Positions 15,281 through 24,932 of a DNA stretch of 46,091 nt are shown in pieces. Where the stretch lies: the NCBI RefSeq assembly GCF_947487305.1, contig NZ_CANKWH010000021.1:1-46091 (forward strand), written 5' to 3'. Position 1 is the first letter of the stretch, and each line of letters opens with the position of its first letter. This DNA comes from an uncultured Paracoccus sp. (lineage in GTDB: Bacteria; Pseudomonadota; Alphaproteobacteria; Rhodobacterales; Rhodobacteraceae). A program made the position numbers and the translations under genes. The notes under the pieces were generated by a model. That model was not told the DNA's origin. It ran no database searches and was given only the letters and a program-made list of their open reading frames with translations.

Positions 15281-17395
15281 ATGATCGACGTCGAAGACCT
15301 TATCGCGCTTGTCCGCAACTATAACCCCCGCAGCAACTCCACGCTGATCCGCGACGCCTATGAATATGGCATGCGGATGCATGAGGGGCAGTTCCGCCAT
15401 TCCGGCGAACCCTATTTCACCCATCCCGTTGCCGTCGCCGCCATCCTGACCGAGATGCGGCTGGACGATGCGACCATCGTGACGGCGCTGCTGCATGACA
15501 CGATCGAGGATACCCGCGCCTCCTACAGCGAAGTCAGCCAGCTTTTCGGCAAGGAAGTCGCCGATCTGGTCGATGGCGTCACCAAGCTGACCAATCTGCA
15601 GCTGTCGGGCGCGCAGTCGAAGCAGGCCGAGAACTTCCGCAAGCTGTTCATGGCCATGTCGCGCGATCTTCGGGTGATCCTGGTCAAGTTGGCCGACCGT
15701 CTGCACAACATGCGCACGATCAAGTCGATGCGCCCCGACAAGCAGGTGCAGAAGGCGCGCGAAACCATGGACATCTTCGCCCCGCTGGCCGGGCGCATGG
15801 GGATGCAATGGATGCGCGAGGAGCTGGAGGACCTGGCCTTCAAGGTGATCAATCCCGAGGCCCGCAACTCGATCATCCGCCGCTTCGTCAGCCTGCAGAA
15901 GGAATCGGGCGATGTGATCAGCCGGATCACCGCCGATATCCGCGCCGTGCTGGAAAAGGAGGGGATCGAGGCCGATGTCTTTGGCCGCGCCAAGCGCCCT
16001 TTCAGCGTCTGGCGCAAGATGCAGGAAAAGCAGCTCGCCTTCTCGCGGCTGTCGGATATCTACGGCTTCCGCATCATCACCCGCAGCGAGATGGACTGCT
16101 ATCGCGCGCTGGGGGTGATCCACCATCGCTGGCGGGCGGTGCCGGGGCGGTTCAAGGATTATATCAGCCAGCCGAAATCGAACGGCTATCGCTCGATCCA
16201 CACCACGGTTTCGGGGCGCGACGGCAAGCGGGTCGAGGTGCAGATCCGCACGCGGCAGATGCACGAGGTGGCCGAGGCCGGGGTGGCGGCGCATTGGGCC
16301 TATCGGGACGGGGTGCGCACCAAGAACCCCTTCGCCGTCGATCCGGGGCAATGGATCGAGGCGCTGACCGACCGCTTCGGCGAAGAGGATCACGACGAAT
16401 TCCTCGAGCATGTGAAGCTCGAGATGTATCAGGATCAGGTCTTCTGCTTCTCGCCCAAGGGCGACGTGATCCAGCTGCCGCGCGGGGCCACGCCGATCGA
16501 TTTTGCCTATGCAATTCATACCCGTCTTGGGAATAGTTGCGTCGGCGCCAAGGTCGATGGCATCCGCGTGCCGCTGTGGACGCGGCTGAAGAACGGGCAA
16601 TCGGTCGACATCATCTCGGCCTCGGGTCAGCGGCCGCAGGCGACGTGGCTCGACATCGTTGTCACCGGTCGGGCCAAGGCCGCAATCCGCAAGTCGCTGA
16701 GGGACGAGGACCGCGACCGCTTCGTGCGGCTGGGGCGTGAACTGGCGCGCGTGGCCTTCGAACATGTCGGGCGGCGCGTCACCGACAAGGCGCTGCGCAC
16801 CGCCGCCAAGCAGATGGGCCTGACCTCGGCCGAGGAATTGCTCGCGCGGATCGGCAGCGCCGAGGTTTCTGCCCATGAGGTGCTGGCGGCGCTTTACCCG
16901 GAGCTTGCCGACAAGCAGGACAGCATCGACGCCACCCGCCCCATCGCCGGGCTGGATGCGGATGCGTCCTTCACCCGCGCGCCCTGCTGCAACCCGCTGC
17001 CAGGCGAGCGCATCGTCGGCATCACCTATCGCGGCAAGGGCGTGGTCATCCACGCGATCGACTGCCCGGTTCTGGCCGAGTTCGAGGACAGCCCGCAGCG
17101 TTGGGTCGACCTGCAATGGCACGAGGGGCGCCATCCGGCGGCCTATTCGACCTTCCTGTCGCTGACCATCCGCCATGACGCCGGGGTTCTCGGACGGATC
17201 TGCACCTTGATCGGCACCCAGGGGGCAAATATCTCGGACCTGGAATTCATCGACCGGAAACCGGATTTTTACAGATTGAGGGTAGAGGTCGAGTTGCGCG
17301 ACCGCGAGCATCTGCACAACCTGCTGACCGCGCTCGAGGCGGAAAGCGACGTGGCGCAGGTTCACCGAATGCGTGACCCCGCGTTGAAACCCTAG
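15281..17395 (+). CDS. spoT: Bifunctional (p)ppGpp synthetase/hydrolase (Rsh/SpoT)
   Basis: A 704-residue Rel/SpoT homologue. Domains in order: HD hydrolase (about 25-190, with ALLHDTIED at 70-77, so hydrolase is intact); synthetase (about 230-350, with AKRPFSVWRKM, IYGFRIITRSE at 260-270 and VEVQIRT near 318, so synthetase also looks active); TGS (about 386-447); a Cys-pair region (APCCNPLPGERIVG); and a C-terminal ACT domain (LTIRHDAGVLGRICTLIGTQ). It sets the level of the stringent-response alarmone. Only one Rsh is seen in this window, consistent with the single bifunctional enzyme of alphaproteobacteria. It follows rpoZ by 28 bases with a modest ribosome-binding site. Confidence 0.96.
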   Translation: MIDVEDLIALVRNYNPRSNSTLIRDAYEYGMRMHEGQFRHSGEPYFTHPVAVAAILTEMRLDDATIVTALLHDTIEDTRASYSEVSQLFGKEVADLVDGVTKLTNLQLSGAQSKQAENFRKLFMAMSRDLRVILVKLADRLHNMRTIKSMRPDKQVQKARETMDIFAPLAGRMGMQWMREELEDLAFKVINPEARNSIIRRFVSLQKESGDVISRITADIRAVLEKEGIEADVFGRAKRPFSVWRKMQEKQLAFSRLSDIYGFRIITRSEMDCYRALGVIHHRWRAVPGRFKDYISQPKSNGYRSIHTTVSGRDGKRVEVQIRTRQMHEVAEAGVAAHWAYRDGVRTKNPFAVDPGQWIEALTDRFGEEDHDEFLEHVKLEMYQDQVFCFSPKGDVIQLPRGATPIDFAYAIHTRLGNSCVGAKVDGIRVPLWTRLKNGQSVDIISASGQRPQATWLDIVVTGRAKAAIRKSLRDEDRDRFVRLGRELARVAFEHVGRRVTDKALRTAAKQMGLTSAEELLARIGSAEVSAHEVLAALYPELADKQDSIDATRPIAGLDADASFTRAPCCNPLPGERIVGITYRGKGVVIHAIDCPVLAEFEDSPQRWVDLQWHEGRHPAAYSTFLSLTIRHDAGVLGRICTLIGTQGANISDLEFIDRKPDFYRLRVEVELRDREHLHNLLTALEAESDVAQVHRMRDPALKP

Positions 17396-17440
17396 ACCTG
17401 CGGCCTGCGTTGGCCCGGCAGCAGTCAAAGAGAATAAGAC

Positions 17441-18130
17441 GTGTTCAAACGCAGAGATCCTCGCAGTTACGGGCAGCTTGCCAGTGACATGATCTATCCG
17501 CGCGGCGGCTGGCGTCGGGCGGGGACCTATGTCTGGCACCGGCTGCGCCGCCTGCCCGACCAGCCCCATCGCATCGCGCGGGGCGTGGCGGCGGGGATCG
17601 GGGTGTCGTTCACGCCGCTCTTCGGCTTCCATTTCGTCTCGGCCGGCGCGGTCGGCTGGCTTATCGGCGGCAATGTGCTGGCGGCTCTGCTGGCGACATT
17701 CGCCATCAACCCGGTGACGGTACCCTTCGTCGCCGTCCTCGCCCTGACCACCGGCCGCTTCCTTCTGGGTCAGCATGGCGACCTGGGGCCGCAGATGATC
17801 TTTGGCGAGTTCGCCCGCGCCAGCGAGGAGTTGTGGAACAACGTCCTCGCCCCCTTCGGCCCGCGCGTTGCCCATTGGGACAATCTGGCGAATTTCTTTG
17901 ACCAGATCTTCTGGCCCTACATGATCGGCGGCGTGATCTGGGGCACGATCTTCGGCGCCCTTTGCCACTACCTGACCGTGCCGATCATCCGCGCCTATCA
18001 CAAGCGCCGCGCCAAGAAGATGGAAGAGCGGATTGCCCGGCTGAAGACCATTCAGGCGGCGCAGGCCGAAGCGCGACCGGGGGCGCCTGTCCCACCGGCG
18101 GCAGGGCTGGATGGCTCGCGCGAGGGTTAA
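17441..18130 (+). CDS. DUF2062 domain membrane protein
   Basis: A 229-residue protein starting at GTG 17441. The DUF2062 pattern is PHRIARGVAAGIGVSFTPLFGFH near residue 47, followed by two hydrophobic hairpins (GWLIGGNVLAALLATFAINPVTVPFVAVLALTTG is the core, in parts) and a third membrane segment near 165-185. The C-terminus is basic then alanine/proline-rich. Function is unknown; the family is often found near cell-envelope or lipid genes. It lies 45 bases after spoT on the same strand and its stop is three bases from the convergent ghrA stop. Confidence 0.84.
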   Translation: MFKRRDPRSYGQLASDMIYPRGGWRRAGTYVWHRLRRLPDQPHRIARGVAAGIGVSFTPLFGFHFVSAGAVGWLIGGNVLAALLATFAINPVTVPFVAVLALTTGRFLLGQHGDLGPQMIFGEFARASEELWNNVLAPFGPRVAHWDNLANFFDQIFWPYMIGGVIWGTIFGALCHYLTVPIIRAYHKRRAKKMEERIARLKTIQAAQAEARPGAPVPPAAGLDGSREG

Positions 18131-18133
18131 GGC

Positions 18134-19036
18134 TCAATAGCCTTTCTGGCGATCGACCAGATGCAGGATCGGCTGATCCGCCATCGCCCGGCGCAGGTTT
18201 TCCGCAACCAGCGTGGCGGCGGTGCCGGGGCGGGTCTCGGCGGCGATATGCGGGGTCACGGTGACTTTTTCGTGCGACCAGAAGGGGTGGTCGAGCGGCA
18301 GCGGCTCGGTCCGGAACACGTCGAGCACGGCATGGCCGAGCTGGCCAGCATCCAGCGCCGCGATCAGGGCCGTGTCATCGATCAGCGTGCCGCGCCCCGG
18401 GTTGATGATCCATGCGCCCTTCGGCAGCTTGGCGAGGGTGTCGACATTCAGCAGGTCACGGGTGCCCGGCGTATCGGGCAATAGCGTGATCAGGATCTCG
18501 GCCCGCGCCAGCGCCTGCCTCAGATCGGTCAGGACCGGGATGCCCTCGCGGCCGCGGCCCGAGGGGCTGTAACCCGCGACGCGAAAGCCGATCCCCTTCA
18601 GCATCTGTGCCACCGCCCCGCCGAGAACCCCCATGCCAAGGACAGTGATCCGCCGGTCGCGCGCCAGCGGCGGGACGACGCCATTGCGCCAGCTGCCGTC
18701 CTGCAGATAGCGATCCATGCCAAGATGGGCACGCATCGCCCAGCCCGTGCAATATTCCGCCATGCTTTCCGTCAGCCCCGGATCAACCATGCGGGCGAGC
18801 GGTTGGGTCAGTGTTGGATTCCTGACGATCCGCTCGACCCCGGCCCAGAGGCTCTGCACCAGCCGGGCATTTGCGTAGGGCGACAGATCCTCGATCTCGC
18901 CGCCGGGGGCATAGATGATGGCGTCAAAGCTGGCGGGATCGCCGCCGCGCTGCAGATCGGCCTCGGGACAGGCATTGCCGATGGCATCCGACCAGTCGGA
19001 CCACAGCTTTTCCGGGGCGGCGAACAGGACTTTCAT
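18134..19036 (-). CDS. ghrA: Glyoxylate/hydroxypyruvate reductase A (D-2-hydroxyacid dehydrogenase)
   Basis: A 300-residue NAD(P)H-dependent reductase. The Rossmann motif ITVLGMGVLGGAVAQMLKGIG is near residue 132, the catalytic Arg lies in the NPGRGTLIDD segment, the Glu in VLDVFRTEPLP, and the His in VTVTPHIAAET. It reduces glyoxylate or hydroxypyruvate in the cytosol. ATG 19036 is chosen over the upstream frame because an AAGG sits 8 bases before it, inside the rodA stop region, showing translational coupling to the mre operon. The metabolic role in a cell-shape operon is likely incidental. Confidence 0.9.
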   Translation of the reverse strand: MKVLFAAPEKLWSDWSDAIGNACPEADLQRGGDPASFDAIIYAPGGEIEDLSPYANARLVQSLWAGVERIVRNPTLTQPLARMVDPGLTESMAEYCTGWAMRAHLGMDRYLQDGSWRNGVVPPLARDRRITVLGMGVLGGAVAQMLKGIGFRVAGYSPSGRGREGIPVLTDLRQALARAEILITLLPDTPGTRDLLNVDTLAKLPKGAWIINPGRGTLIDDTALIAALDAGQLGHAVLDVFRTEPLPLDHPFWSHEKVTVTPHIAAETRPGTAATLVAENLRRAMADQPILHLVDRQKGY

Positions 19037-19040
19037 GAAC

Positions 19041-20180
19041 TTACCTTGGCCGATGGACATGCGCAGACTGCACCATGCCGAAGCCGAGGAGCAAGATGAT
19101 CATCGCCGTGCCGCCATAGCTGACCAGCGGCAGGGGCGAACCCTTGGCCGGCAGCATCCCCATCACGGTGGCCATGTTGATGGCGAAATAGAGGAAGAAG
19201 GTGCCGGCGATGCCGATGGTCAACAGGCTGGCGAAGCGGTCGCGGTTGGTCAGGGCCGAATGCAGGCAGAAGCCGAGGATCAGCACGTAAAGCGCCAGCA
19301 GCGACATGGCCCCGATGAAGCCGAACTCCTCGGCCAGCACGGTGAAGATGAAGTCGGTATGCTTTTCGGGCAGGAAGTTCAGCCGCGACTGCGTGCCCTG
19401 CATGAAGCCCCGGCCCGACCAGCCGCCCGAGCCGAGGGCGATCTGGCTTTGCATGATGTTGTAGCCCGCCCCGAGCGGGTCCGAGGTCGGGTCAAGGAAG
19501 GTATCGATGCGGCGGAACTGGTAGTCGTGCAGCAATTGCCAGTCGGTGCCTCGGCTCTTCATCACCGTCGTGACCAGCCCCACGACCATGGCGATGACCG
19601 CGCCAAAATACCACAGCGACACCCCGGCGGCGAACATCACGATCCCGCCCCCGGCGATCAGCATGACCGAGGTGCCGAGGTCGGGCTGCGCCAGCACCAG
19701 CCCTACCGGCAGCATGATCAGCACCACCGGCAAGAGCACCCAGAGCGGGCGCGAAACCCGGCTGATATCCAGCCAGTCGTAATAGGCGGCCAGCACCAGC
19801 ACCATGGCGATCTTCATCAGCTCCGAGGGCTGAATCCGGATCGGGCCAAGATCGATCCAGCGCTGCGCCCCCATGCCGATGGCGCCGAAAAGATCGACCG
19901 CAATCAGCAGCAGCAGGCAGCCGATATAGGCCGCGACCGAAATGCCGCGCCAGAACCAGATCGGCACGAAGGCCAGGGCCATCATCACCACCATGCCGAC
20001 GGCGAACCGCTCCATCTGCGGGCGGGCCCATCGGTCGATATCGCCGCCGGCGACCGAATAGAGCATCAGGAAACCGACCGAGGAGACGGCGGTCAGCAGG
20101 AAGACCAGCGGCCAGTTCAGATACAGGATCTTGCGGATGCCGGTCGGGGTCTGAGTGACCTTGTAGTCGAGATAGGACAT
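19041..20180 (-). CDS. rodA: SEDS peptidoglycan glycosyltransferase RodA
   Basis: A 379-residue membrane protein with about ten segments. Diagnostic parts are GAQRWIDLGPIRIQPSELMK near residue 105, DPLGAGYNIMQSQIALGSGG near 240, the catalytic-loop motif LNFLPEKHTDFIFTVLAEE near 270 with its conserved Asp, and PLPLVSYGGTAMI near the C-terminus. RodA polymerises glycan strands in the elongasome, paired with PBP2. ATG 20180 lies ten bases after the mrdA stop; a longer upstream frame inside mrdA is rejected. Confidence 0.96.
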   Translation of the reverse strand: MSYLDYKVTQTPTGIRKILYLNWPLVFLLTAVSSVGFLMLYSVAGGDIDRWARPQMERFAVGMVVMMALAFVPIWFWRGISVAAYIGCLLLLIAVDLFGAIGMGAQRWIDLGPIRIQPSELMKIAMVLVLAAYYDWLDISRVSRPLWVLLPVVLIMLPVGLVLAQPDLGTSVMLIAGGGIVMFAAGVSLWYFGAVIAMVVGLVTTVMKSRGTDWQLLHDYQFRRIDTFLDPTSDPLGAGYNIMQSQIALGSGGWSGRGFMQGTQSRLNFLPEKHTDFIFTVLAEEFGFIGAMSLLALYVLILGFCLHSALTNRDRFASLLTIGIAGTFFLYFAINMATVMGMLPAKGSPLPLVSYGGTAMIILLLGFGMVQSAHVHRPR

Positions 20181-20190
20181 GGCGCGTCTC

Positions 20191-22140
20191 TCAGGCCCGG
20201 CTGCTGCCCGAGGCGGGCTGGTCGTCGGGGGCAATCAGGGTCATCAGCTTGTGGCGCTCTTCCATCCCCGCGCGCTCGCCATCGGGCACGGCCGAGAGCG
20301 GCGGCAGGCCACCGGCCAGGGCGAACAGCATGATGTCACGGGCGACGGGCGCGGCCACGGCCGAGCCGCCGCCGCCATGTTCCACCACCAGCGACACCGC
20401 GTAGCGCGGGTTGTCATAGGGCGCATAGCAGACGAACAGCGCGTGGTCGCGGCGGTTCCAGGGCAATTGCTCGTTCTTGGTGACGCCACGGGCGCGCTCG
20501 GCGGTGGTGATGTTGCGCACCTGGCTGGTGCCGGTCTTGCCGGCCATGCGCCATTCCGGAGCGATGATGCGCGAACGCTGCGCAGTGCCGCGATTGGAAT
20601 TCATCACCGCATCCATACCCTTGCGCGCAAGGTCCAGATGCGCCGGGTTCAGCCCCAGATCCTCGGCCTCGGCCATTGGCTGCGGGACGCCGTCGATGGC
20701 GCGGATCAGCCGGGGCTGGACGTTCTTGCCGGTTGCGACGCGCGCGGTCATCACCGCGAGTTGCAGAGGCGAGGCCAGCACATAGCCTTGCCCGATCGAG
20801 GCGTTGAGGCTGTCGCCGATCCGCCATTCCTGGTCATAGCGGGCCTTCTTCCATTCGCGGTCCGGGGCGATGCCCTCGGTGACGGCGGACATGGGCAGGT
20901 CATGGCGCACGCCGATGCCCAGCTTGCGGGCCATGGCGGCGATGCGGTCGATGCCGACGCGCTGCGCCAGCTCGTAATAGAACACGTCGCAGCTTTGTTC
21001 GAGGCTGGCGACAATGCCGACATGGCCATGCCCACTGTTTCGCCAGCAGTGGAATTTCCGCGTCCCGAGCTCGAGATAGCCGGGGCAGTAATAACCCGCG
21101 CCGCCATTGATCACGCCGGAATCGAGACCGGCCAGCAGCGTGACCATCTTGAAGGTCGAGCCGGGGGGATAGGCACCCTGCACCGTCTTGTCGGCGAGCG
21201 GACGGTGGTCATGCTCCATCAGTGCCCGGTAGTCGGGGCCGGAGATGCCGCGAACGAAGAGGTTCGGATCGAAAACCGGCGAGGAGGAGATCGCCAGAAT
21301 ATCGCCGGTCTGCACATCCATGACCACGGCCGCCGCGCTTTCCTGCCCCAGCCGCTGCGCCGCATAGTTCTGCAGCCGCGCATCGATGGTCAGCTGCACC
21401 GTTGCGCCCTGCTGGCCCTCCTGCCGACTGAGTTCGCGCATCTCGCGCCCGGCGCTGTTCACCTCGACCCGGCGCGCGCCGGCATGGCCGCGCAGCACCT
21501 CTTCCAGCTTCGCCTCGATACCGACCTTGCCCAGCTGGAACTCGGGCAGCATCAGCACCGGATCGGGATCCTCGATCTTCGACAGGTCGTAATCCGAAAC
21601 CGGGCCGACATAGCCCATGGCATGGGCCAGATCACCACCGCGCGGATAGACCCGCGACAGCCCGGCCTCCAACGTCACGCCGGGCAGCGAGGGGGCATTG
21701 ACGGCGATCGAGGAGAACTGCTCCCAGTTCAGCCGGTCGGCCACGGCGATGGGGGTGATGGCGCTGCGCTTGCGGAACTCGGCCAGAAGCTCGTCCATCC
21801 GCTCGGGCGTGATCGGGATCAGCCGGGTTAGCCGGTCCAGCACGGTGCGGACATCGCCGCCGGCATCCTCGCGGGTCAGCGTGACGCGGTAGTTCTGTTC
21901 ATTGCCGGCGACGACGATGCCGTTGCGGTCATGGATCAGCCCGCGCGCCGGCGGGATCAGCCTGAGCTTGATCGAGTTGCCGTCGGACAGCATCCGGTAT
22001 TCATCGGCATGGTCGAGCTGCATCGAGCGCATCTTCAGCCCCAGCGCCGAGACCACGCCCAGCTGGATGCCACCCAGCATCAGTCCGCGCCGGCCGATCA
22101 GGCGGGTGCTTTCCAAGATTTCGGCGGGCGATTTGCGCAT
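20191..22140 (-). CDS. mrdA: Penicillin-binding protein 2 (elongasome transpeptidase)
   Basis: A 649-residue class B PBP. It has one N-terminal membrane anchor (about 20-38), a pedestal domain with RLIPPARGLIHDRNG near residue 65, and a transpeptidase domain with the three active-site motifs: Ser328-Thr-Phe-Lys331, Ser383-Cys-Asp385 and Lys535-Thr-Gly537. It crosslinks peptidoglycan made by RodA during side-wall growth and is the target of mecillinam-type beta-lactams. It lies between mreD and rodA on the same strand. Length is normal. Confidence 0.96.
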   Translation of the reverse strand: MRKSPAEILESTRLIGRRGLMLGGIQLGVVSALGLKMRSMQLDHADEYRMLSDGNSIKLRLIPPARGLIHDRNGIVVAGNEQNYRVTLTREDAGGDVRTVLDRLTRLIPITPERMDELLAEFRKRSAITPIAVADRLNWEQFSSIAVNAPSLPGVTLEAGLSRVYPRGGDLAHAMGYVGPVSDYDLSKIEDPDPVLMLPEFQLGKVGIEAKLEEVLRGHAGARRVEVNSAGREMRELSRQEGQQGATVQLTIDARLQNYAAQRLGQESAAAVVMDVQTGDILAISSSPVFDPNLFVRGISGPDYRALMEHDHRPLADKTVQGAYPPGSTFKMVTLLAGLDSGVINGGAGYYCPGYLELGTRKFHCWRNSGHGHVGIVASLEQSCDVFYYELAQRVGIDRIAAMARKLGIGVRHDLPMSAVTEGIAPDREWKKARYDQEWRIGDSLNASIGQGYVLASPLQLAVMTARVATGKNVQPRLIRAIDGVPQPMAEAEDLGLNPAHLDLARKGMDAVMNSNRGTAQRSRIIAPEWRMAGKTGTSQVRNITTAERARGVTKNEQLPWNRRDHALFVCYAPYDNPRYAVSLVVEHGGGGSAVAAPVARDIMLFALAGGLPPLSAVPDGERAGMEERHKLMTLIAPDDQPASGSSRA

Positions 22141-22158
22141 TCTGCGGGGTCCTGCTTC

Positions 22159-22695
22159 CTAGCGATAACGTATCAGATCGGCTTCCGCCGGGCTGACCCG
22201 GCGCAGTCCGAACAGCCCTTGCGCCGCGACCACCACCAGCGGATAGGCGGCCAGCGTGGCGATGAATTGCAGGATCACCTGTCCAAGCGCAGGCACCGGC
22301 AAGAGGAACATGACCTGCACGATACGGTAGCCCAACAACATCGCCCCAAGCAGCAGCCCGACGCGCAGCCATTCAACCATGAAAGGCTGGTCGCGCCAAC
22401 GGACCTCGCGCAGACGTGCGGCCTCGGTGGCGATCAGCACGATGGCGGCGCCAAGGCCGATGGGGCGCATGAGCAGAATGTCCTCGATCAGAAAGACCAG
22501 CGCGATCACCAGCGCCGGCAGGCGCTCGGGCCGCCTGAGCACCCAGGCAAAGGTCAGGCACAGCGCCAGATCAGGACCGGGCCAGCCCGCCAGCCCGGCA
22601 TTCAGCGGCAGAAGCCGCAGGAACAACAGCGCCAGACAGCAGAGCAGATAGAGCGCGGCCCCGCCCAACACCTCGCGCAGCGGCGCCTCACCCAT
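22159..22695 (-). CDS. mreD: Rod shape-determining protein MreD
   Basis: A 178-residue membrane protein with about five hydrophobic segments (GAALYLLCCLALLFLRLLPL, a segment after RRPERLP, and two C-terminal pairs). Identified mainly by position between mreC and mrdA, plus the hydrophobic profile and size. ATG 22695 overlaps the mreC stop by eight bases; an in-frame ATG at 22728 would add 11 residues but has its GAGG too close. MreD links MreC to the rest of the elongation complex. Confidence 0.86.
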   Translation of the reverse strand: MGEAPLREVLGGAALYLLCCLALLFLRLLPLNAGLAGWPGPDLALCLTFAWVLRRPERLPALVIALVFLIEDILLMRPIGLGAAIVLIATEAARLREVRWRDQPFMVEWLRVGLLLGAMLLGYRIVQVMFLLPVPALGQVILQFIATLAAYPLVVVAAQGLFGLRRVSPAEADLIRYR

Positions 22696-23626
22696 CGGCG
22701 CCGGCCCCGATGCTGCCGACCGTGGCATCCTCGGCAGCGGGGTTCGCGGGCATCATCGGTCCGATGAAACCGCCATCACCCGGCGGGATCAGCGCCCCGG
22801 CATCGTCCAGTAGCTCGGCCGGGTGCGAGCGCAGGACCCGCAGAAATTCCAGCCGGTCATAATCGGCTGCCATGCGCAGGCGCAGACGCCCGTCGCTGGC
22901 CTGCACCACCTGCCCCGCCAGCAGACCCGAGGGAAAGACCCCGCCATCGCCCGAAGTCACCACTCGATCGCCGGGCCGCACATTCTCGATCCCCTCGAGG
23001 AAATCCAGTACGGGCAGCGGCGTGTTGTCGCCGGTCAAGAGCGCCCGCCGGCCCGAGGGCTGGATCGTCACCGGCACCCTCGACGAGGGATCGGTCAAGA
23101 GCACCACCCGGCTCGTCTGGCGTCCAACGCCCGAGATGCGGCCGACCAGCCCCAGCCCGTCCATCGTCGCCCAGCCATCGACGATGCCGTCGCGCTGGCC
23201 CACGTTGAGCAGCACCGATTGCCGGAAGGCCGTGCCGCTGTCGGTCAGCACCATGCCCGAGACCGAGGTCAGCGCCGGGTCGATGCGGACATTGTTCTGC
23301 GCCAGAAGCTTGGCGTTTTCCTGTTCCAGCTGGACGGCAGCTTCCTTCCACGCGGACATCTTCTGAAGCTCGCGGCGAAGCTCCTGATTCTGCTCGTAAA
23401 GGCGCGCATAGCTTTGAAAGCCCGACACCATCTCGGAGAGCTGCGTCACCGGCACCAGCGCCCATTCGAAGCCGGGCACGAAGCGGTCGATCATCTGCGT
23501 GCGCATCCGCTCGGCCCGTGGGCTGTCGATGCGCCAGAAGAGGAACAGCGCAATCAGTACCAGCGCCAGCAGCGCGATCAGCACGCGCCGGACCGGTGTG
23601 GCGAAATCATATCCCTTGCGCGCCAT
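22688..23626 (-). CDS. mreC: Rod shape-determining protein MreC
   Basis: A 312-residue protein with an N-terminal membrane segment (about 13-31), a periplasmic coiled coil (about 75-110, QNQELRRELQKMSAWKEAAV in part) and the MreC beta-barrel domain: GQRDGIVDGWATMDGLGLVG, VLLTDPSSRVPVTI, and RPGDRVVTSGDGGVFPSGLL. MreC activates PBP2-RodA in the periplasm. The C-terminal 25 residues are a low-complexity tail. It is the second gene of the mre operon. Confidence 0.95.
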   Translation of the reverse strand: MARKGYDFATPVRRVLIALLALVLIALFLFWRIDSPRAERMRTQMIDRFVPGFEWALVPVTQLSEMVSGFQSYARLYEQNQELRRELQKMSAWKEAAVQLEQENAKLLAQNNVRIDPALTSVSGMVLTDSGTAFRQSVLLNVGQRDGIVDGWATMDGLGLVGRISGVGRQTSRVVLLTDPSSRVPVTIQPSGRRALLTGDNTPLPVLDFLEGIENVRPGDRVVTSGDGGVFPSGLLAGQVVQASDGRLRLRMAADYDRLEFLRVLRSHPAELLDDAGALIPPGDGGFIGPMMPANPAAEDATVGSIGAGADG

Positions 23627-23649
23627 TCAGCGCCTCCGCACGGGCTGGA

Positions 23650-24684
23650 TCAGCTGTCGTAATCTATCACGTGGCGCAGCTGTTTCTCGAATTCCAGCGC
23701 CTTGCCGGTGCCAAGCGCCACGCAGCTCATCGGCTGGTCGGCAAGGCTGATCGACAGGCCGGTCTGTTCGCGCAGCGCCAGGTCCAGCTCGCCCAGCATG
23801 GCGCCGCCACCGGTCAGGATCACGCCGCGATCGACGATATCGGCGGCCAGATCCGGGGGGGTGGCCTCCAGCGCAACCATCACGGCCTCGCAGATCGCCT
23901 GCACCGGCTCGGTCAGCGCCTCGGCGACCATCGCCTGGCTGATCTCGATTTCCTTGGGGATGCCGTTCAACAGGTCGCGGCCGCGCACCATCAGCGTCGC
24001 GCCACGGCCATCGTCGGGCATCCGGGCGGTGCCGATCGAGGTCTTGATGCGCTCGGCGGTCGAGTCACCGATCAGCAGGTTCTGGTTGCGGCGCAAGTGG
24101 TTGATGATCGCCTCGTCCATGCGGTCGCCGCCGATGCGGACCGAGCGGGCATAGACCACATCACCCAGCGACAACACGGCAACCTCGGTGGTGCCACCGC
24201 CGATATCCACGACCATCGAGCCCGTCGGCTCGGTGATCGGCATCCCGGCACCGATCGCTGCGGCGATTGGTTCGGCGATCAGCCCGGCCTTGCGGGCACC
24301 GGCGCTGAGGACCGACTGGCGGATGGCGCGTTTCTCGACCGGGGTGGCGCCGTGCGGCACGCAGACGATGATCTTGGGCTTCGAGAAGGTCGTGCGCTTG
24401 AACACCTTCTTGATGAAATGCTTGATCATTTCCTCGGCGCTGTCGAAATCGGCGATGACGCCCTCGCGCATCGGGCGGATGGCCTCGATGCTGCCCGGGG
24501 TCCGGCCCAGCATCAGCTTGGCATCCTCACCCACCGCCAGAACCTGCTTCTTGCCGTCCTTGACGTGATAGGCGACGACCGAGGGCTCGTTCAGGATGAT
24601 GCCCTTGCCCTTGACATAGATCAGCGTGTTCGCCGTCCCCAGATCAATCGCGATGTCGGTCGAAAACAACCCGCCGAATGCCAT
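23650..24684 (-). CDS. mreB: Actin-like cell-shape protein MreB
   Basis: A 344-residue bacterial actin. Nucleotide-binding motifs: phosphate 1 loop DLGTANTLIYVKGKGI at 15-30, phosphate 2 VVDIGGGTTEVAVLSLG near 160, connect and adenosine motifs DRGVILTGGGAMLGELD near 285. It forms membrane-bound filaments that position the elongasome. It is the first gene of the minus-strand mreB-mreC-mreD-mrdA-rodA-ghrA operon, so the operon promoter should lie in 24685-24932. Confidence 0.98.
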   Translation of the reverse strand: MAFGGLFSTDIAIDLGTANTLIYVKGKGIILNEPSVVAYHVKDGKKQVLAVGEDAKLMLGRTPGSIEAIRPMREGVIADFDSAEEMIKHFIKKVFKRTTFSKPKIIVCVPHGATPVEKRAIRQSVLSAGARKAGLIAEPIAAAIGAGMPITEPTGSMVVDIGGGTTEVAVLSLGDVVYARSVRIGGDRMDEAIINHLRRNQNLLIGDSTAERIKTSIGTARMPDDGRGATLMVRGRDLLNGIPKEIEISQAMVAEALTEPVQAICEAVMVALEATPPDLAADIVDRGVILTGGGAMLGELDLALREQTGLSISLADQPMSCVALGTGKALEFEKQLRHVIDYDS

Positions 24685-24742
24685 GCCCGTATTCCTTTCG
24701 TGCCGGTTGACCCGGCCTCTGCCCCGTCTGAATCGCCATCAG

Positions 24743-24763
24743 GCCGGGGGAATCGGCCCCGGC
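24743..24763 (-). other. GC-rich hairpin in the mreB 5' leader region
   Basis: GCCGGGG (24743-24749) pairs with CCCCGGC (24757-24763) across a 7-base loop, about 60 bases upstream of the mreB start. A smaller inverted repeat lies nearer the gene. Function unknown; possibly 5' leader structure. Confidence 0.4.
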
Positions 24764-24932
24764 ACAAGACTGGCCTCATATAAAAGCACGGGACCCAAGG
24801 CGAAAGCCCTCATTCCCGACCGGAAGAACCCGACGTAGGATCACGGCGGCAACCGGCGATCACATTGGCTTGTTGCAATCGGCGCCGTGCTTGGTGAAGC
24901 TGGCGACCGATTTGGCATCGGCGGCTAGGACA

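Noticed and set aside
14846..18001. Open frame of over 1000 codons on the minus strand opposite rpoZ, spoT and the DUF2062 gene
   Set aside because: It is the antisense shadow of GC-rich genes with strong third-position bias. Its product is His/Arg/Gly-rich and resembles no family, while the plus-strand genes are unmistakable.
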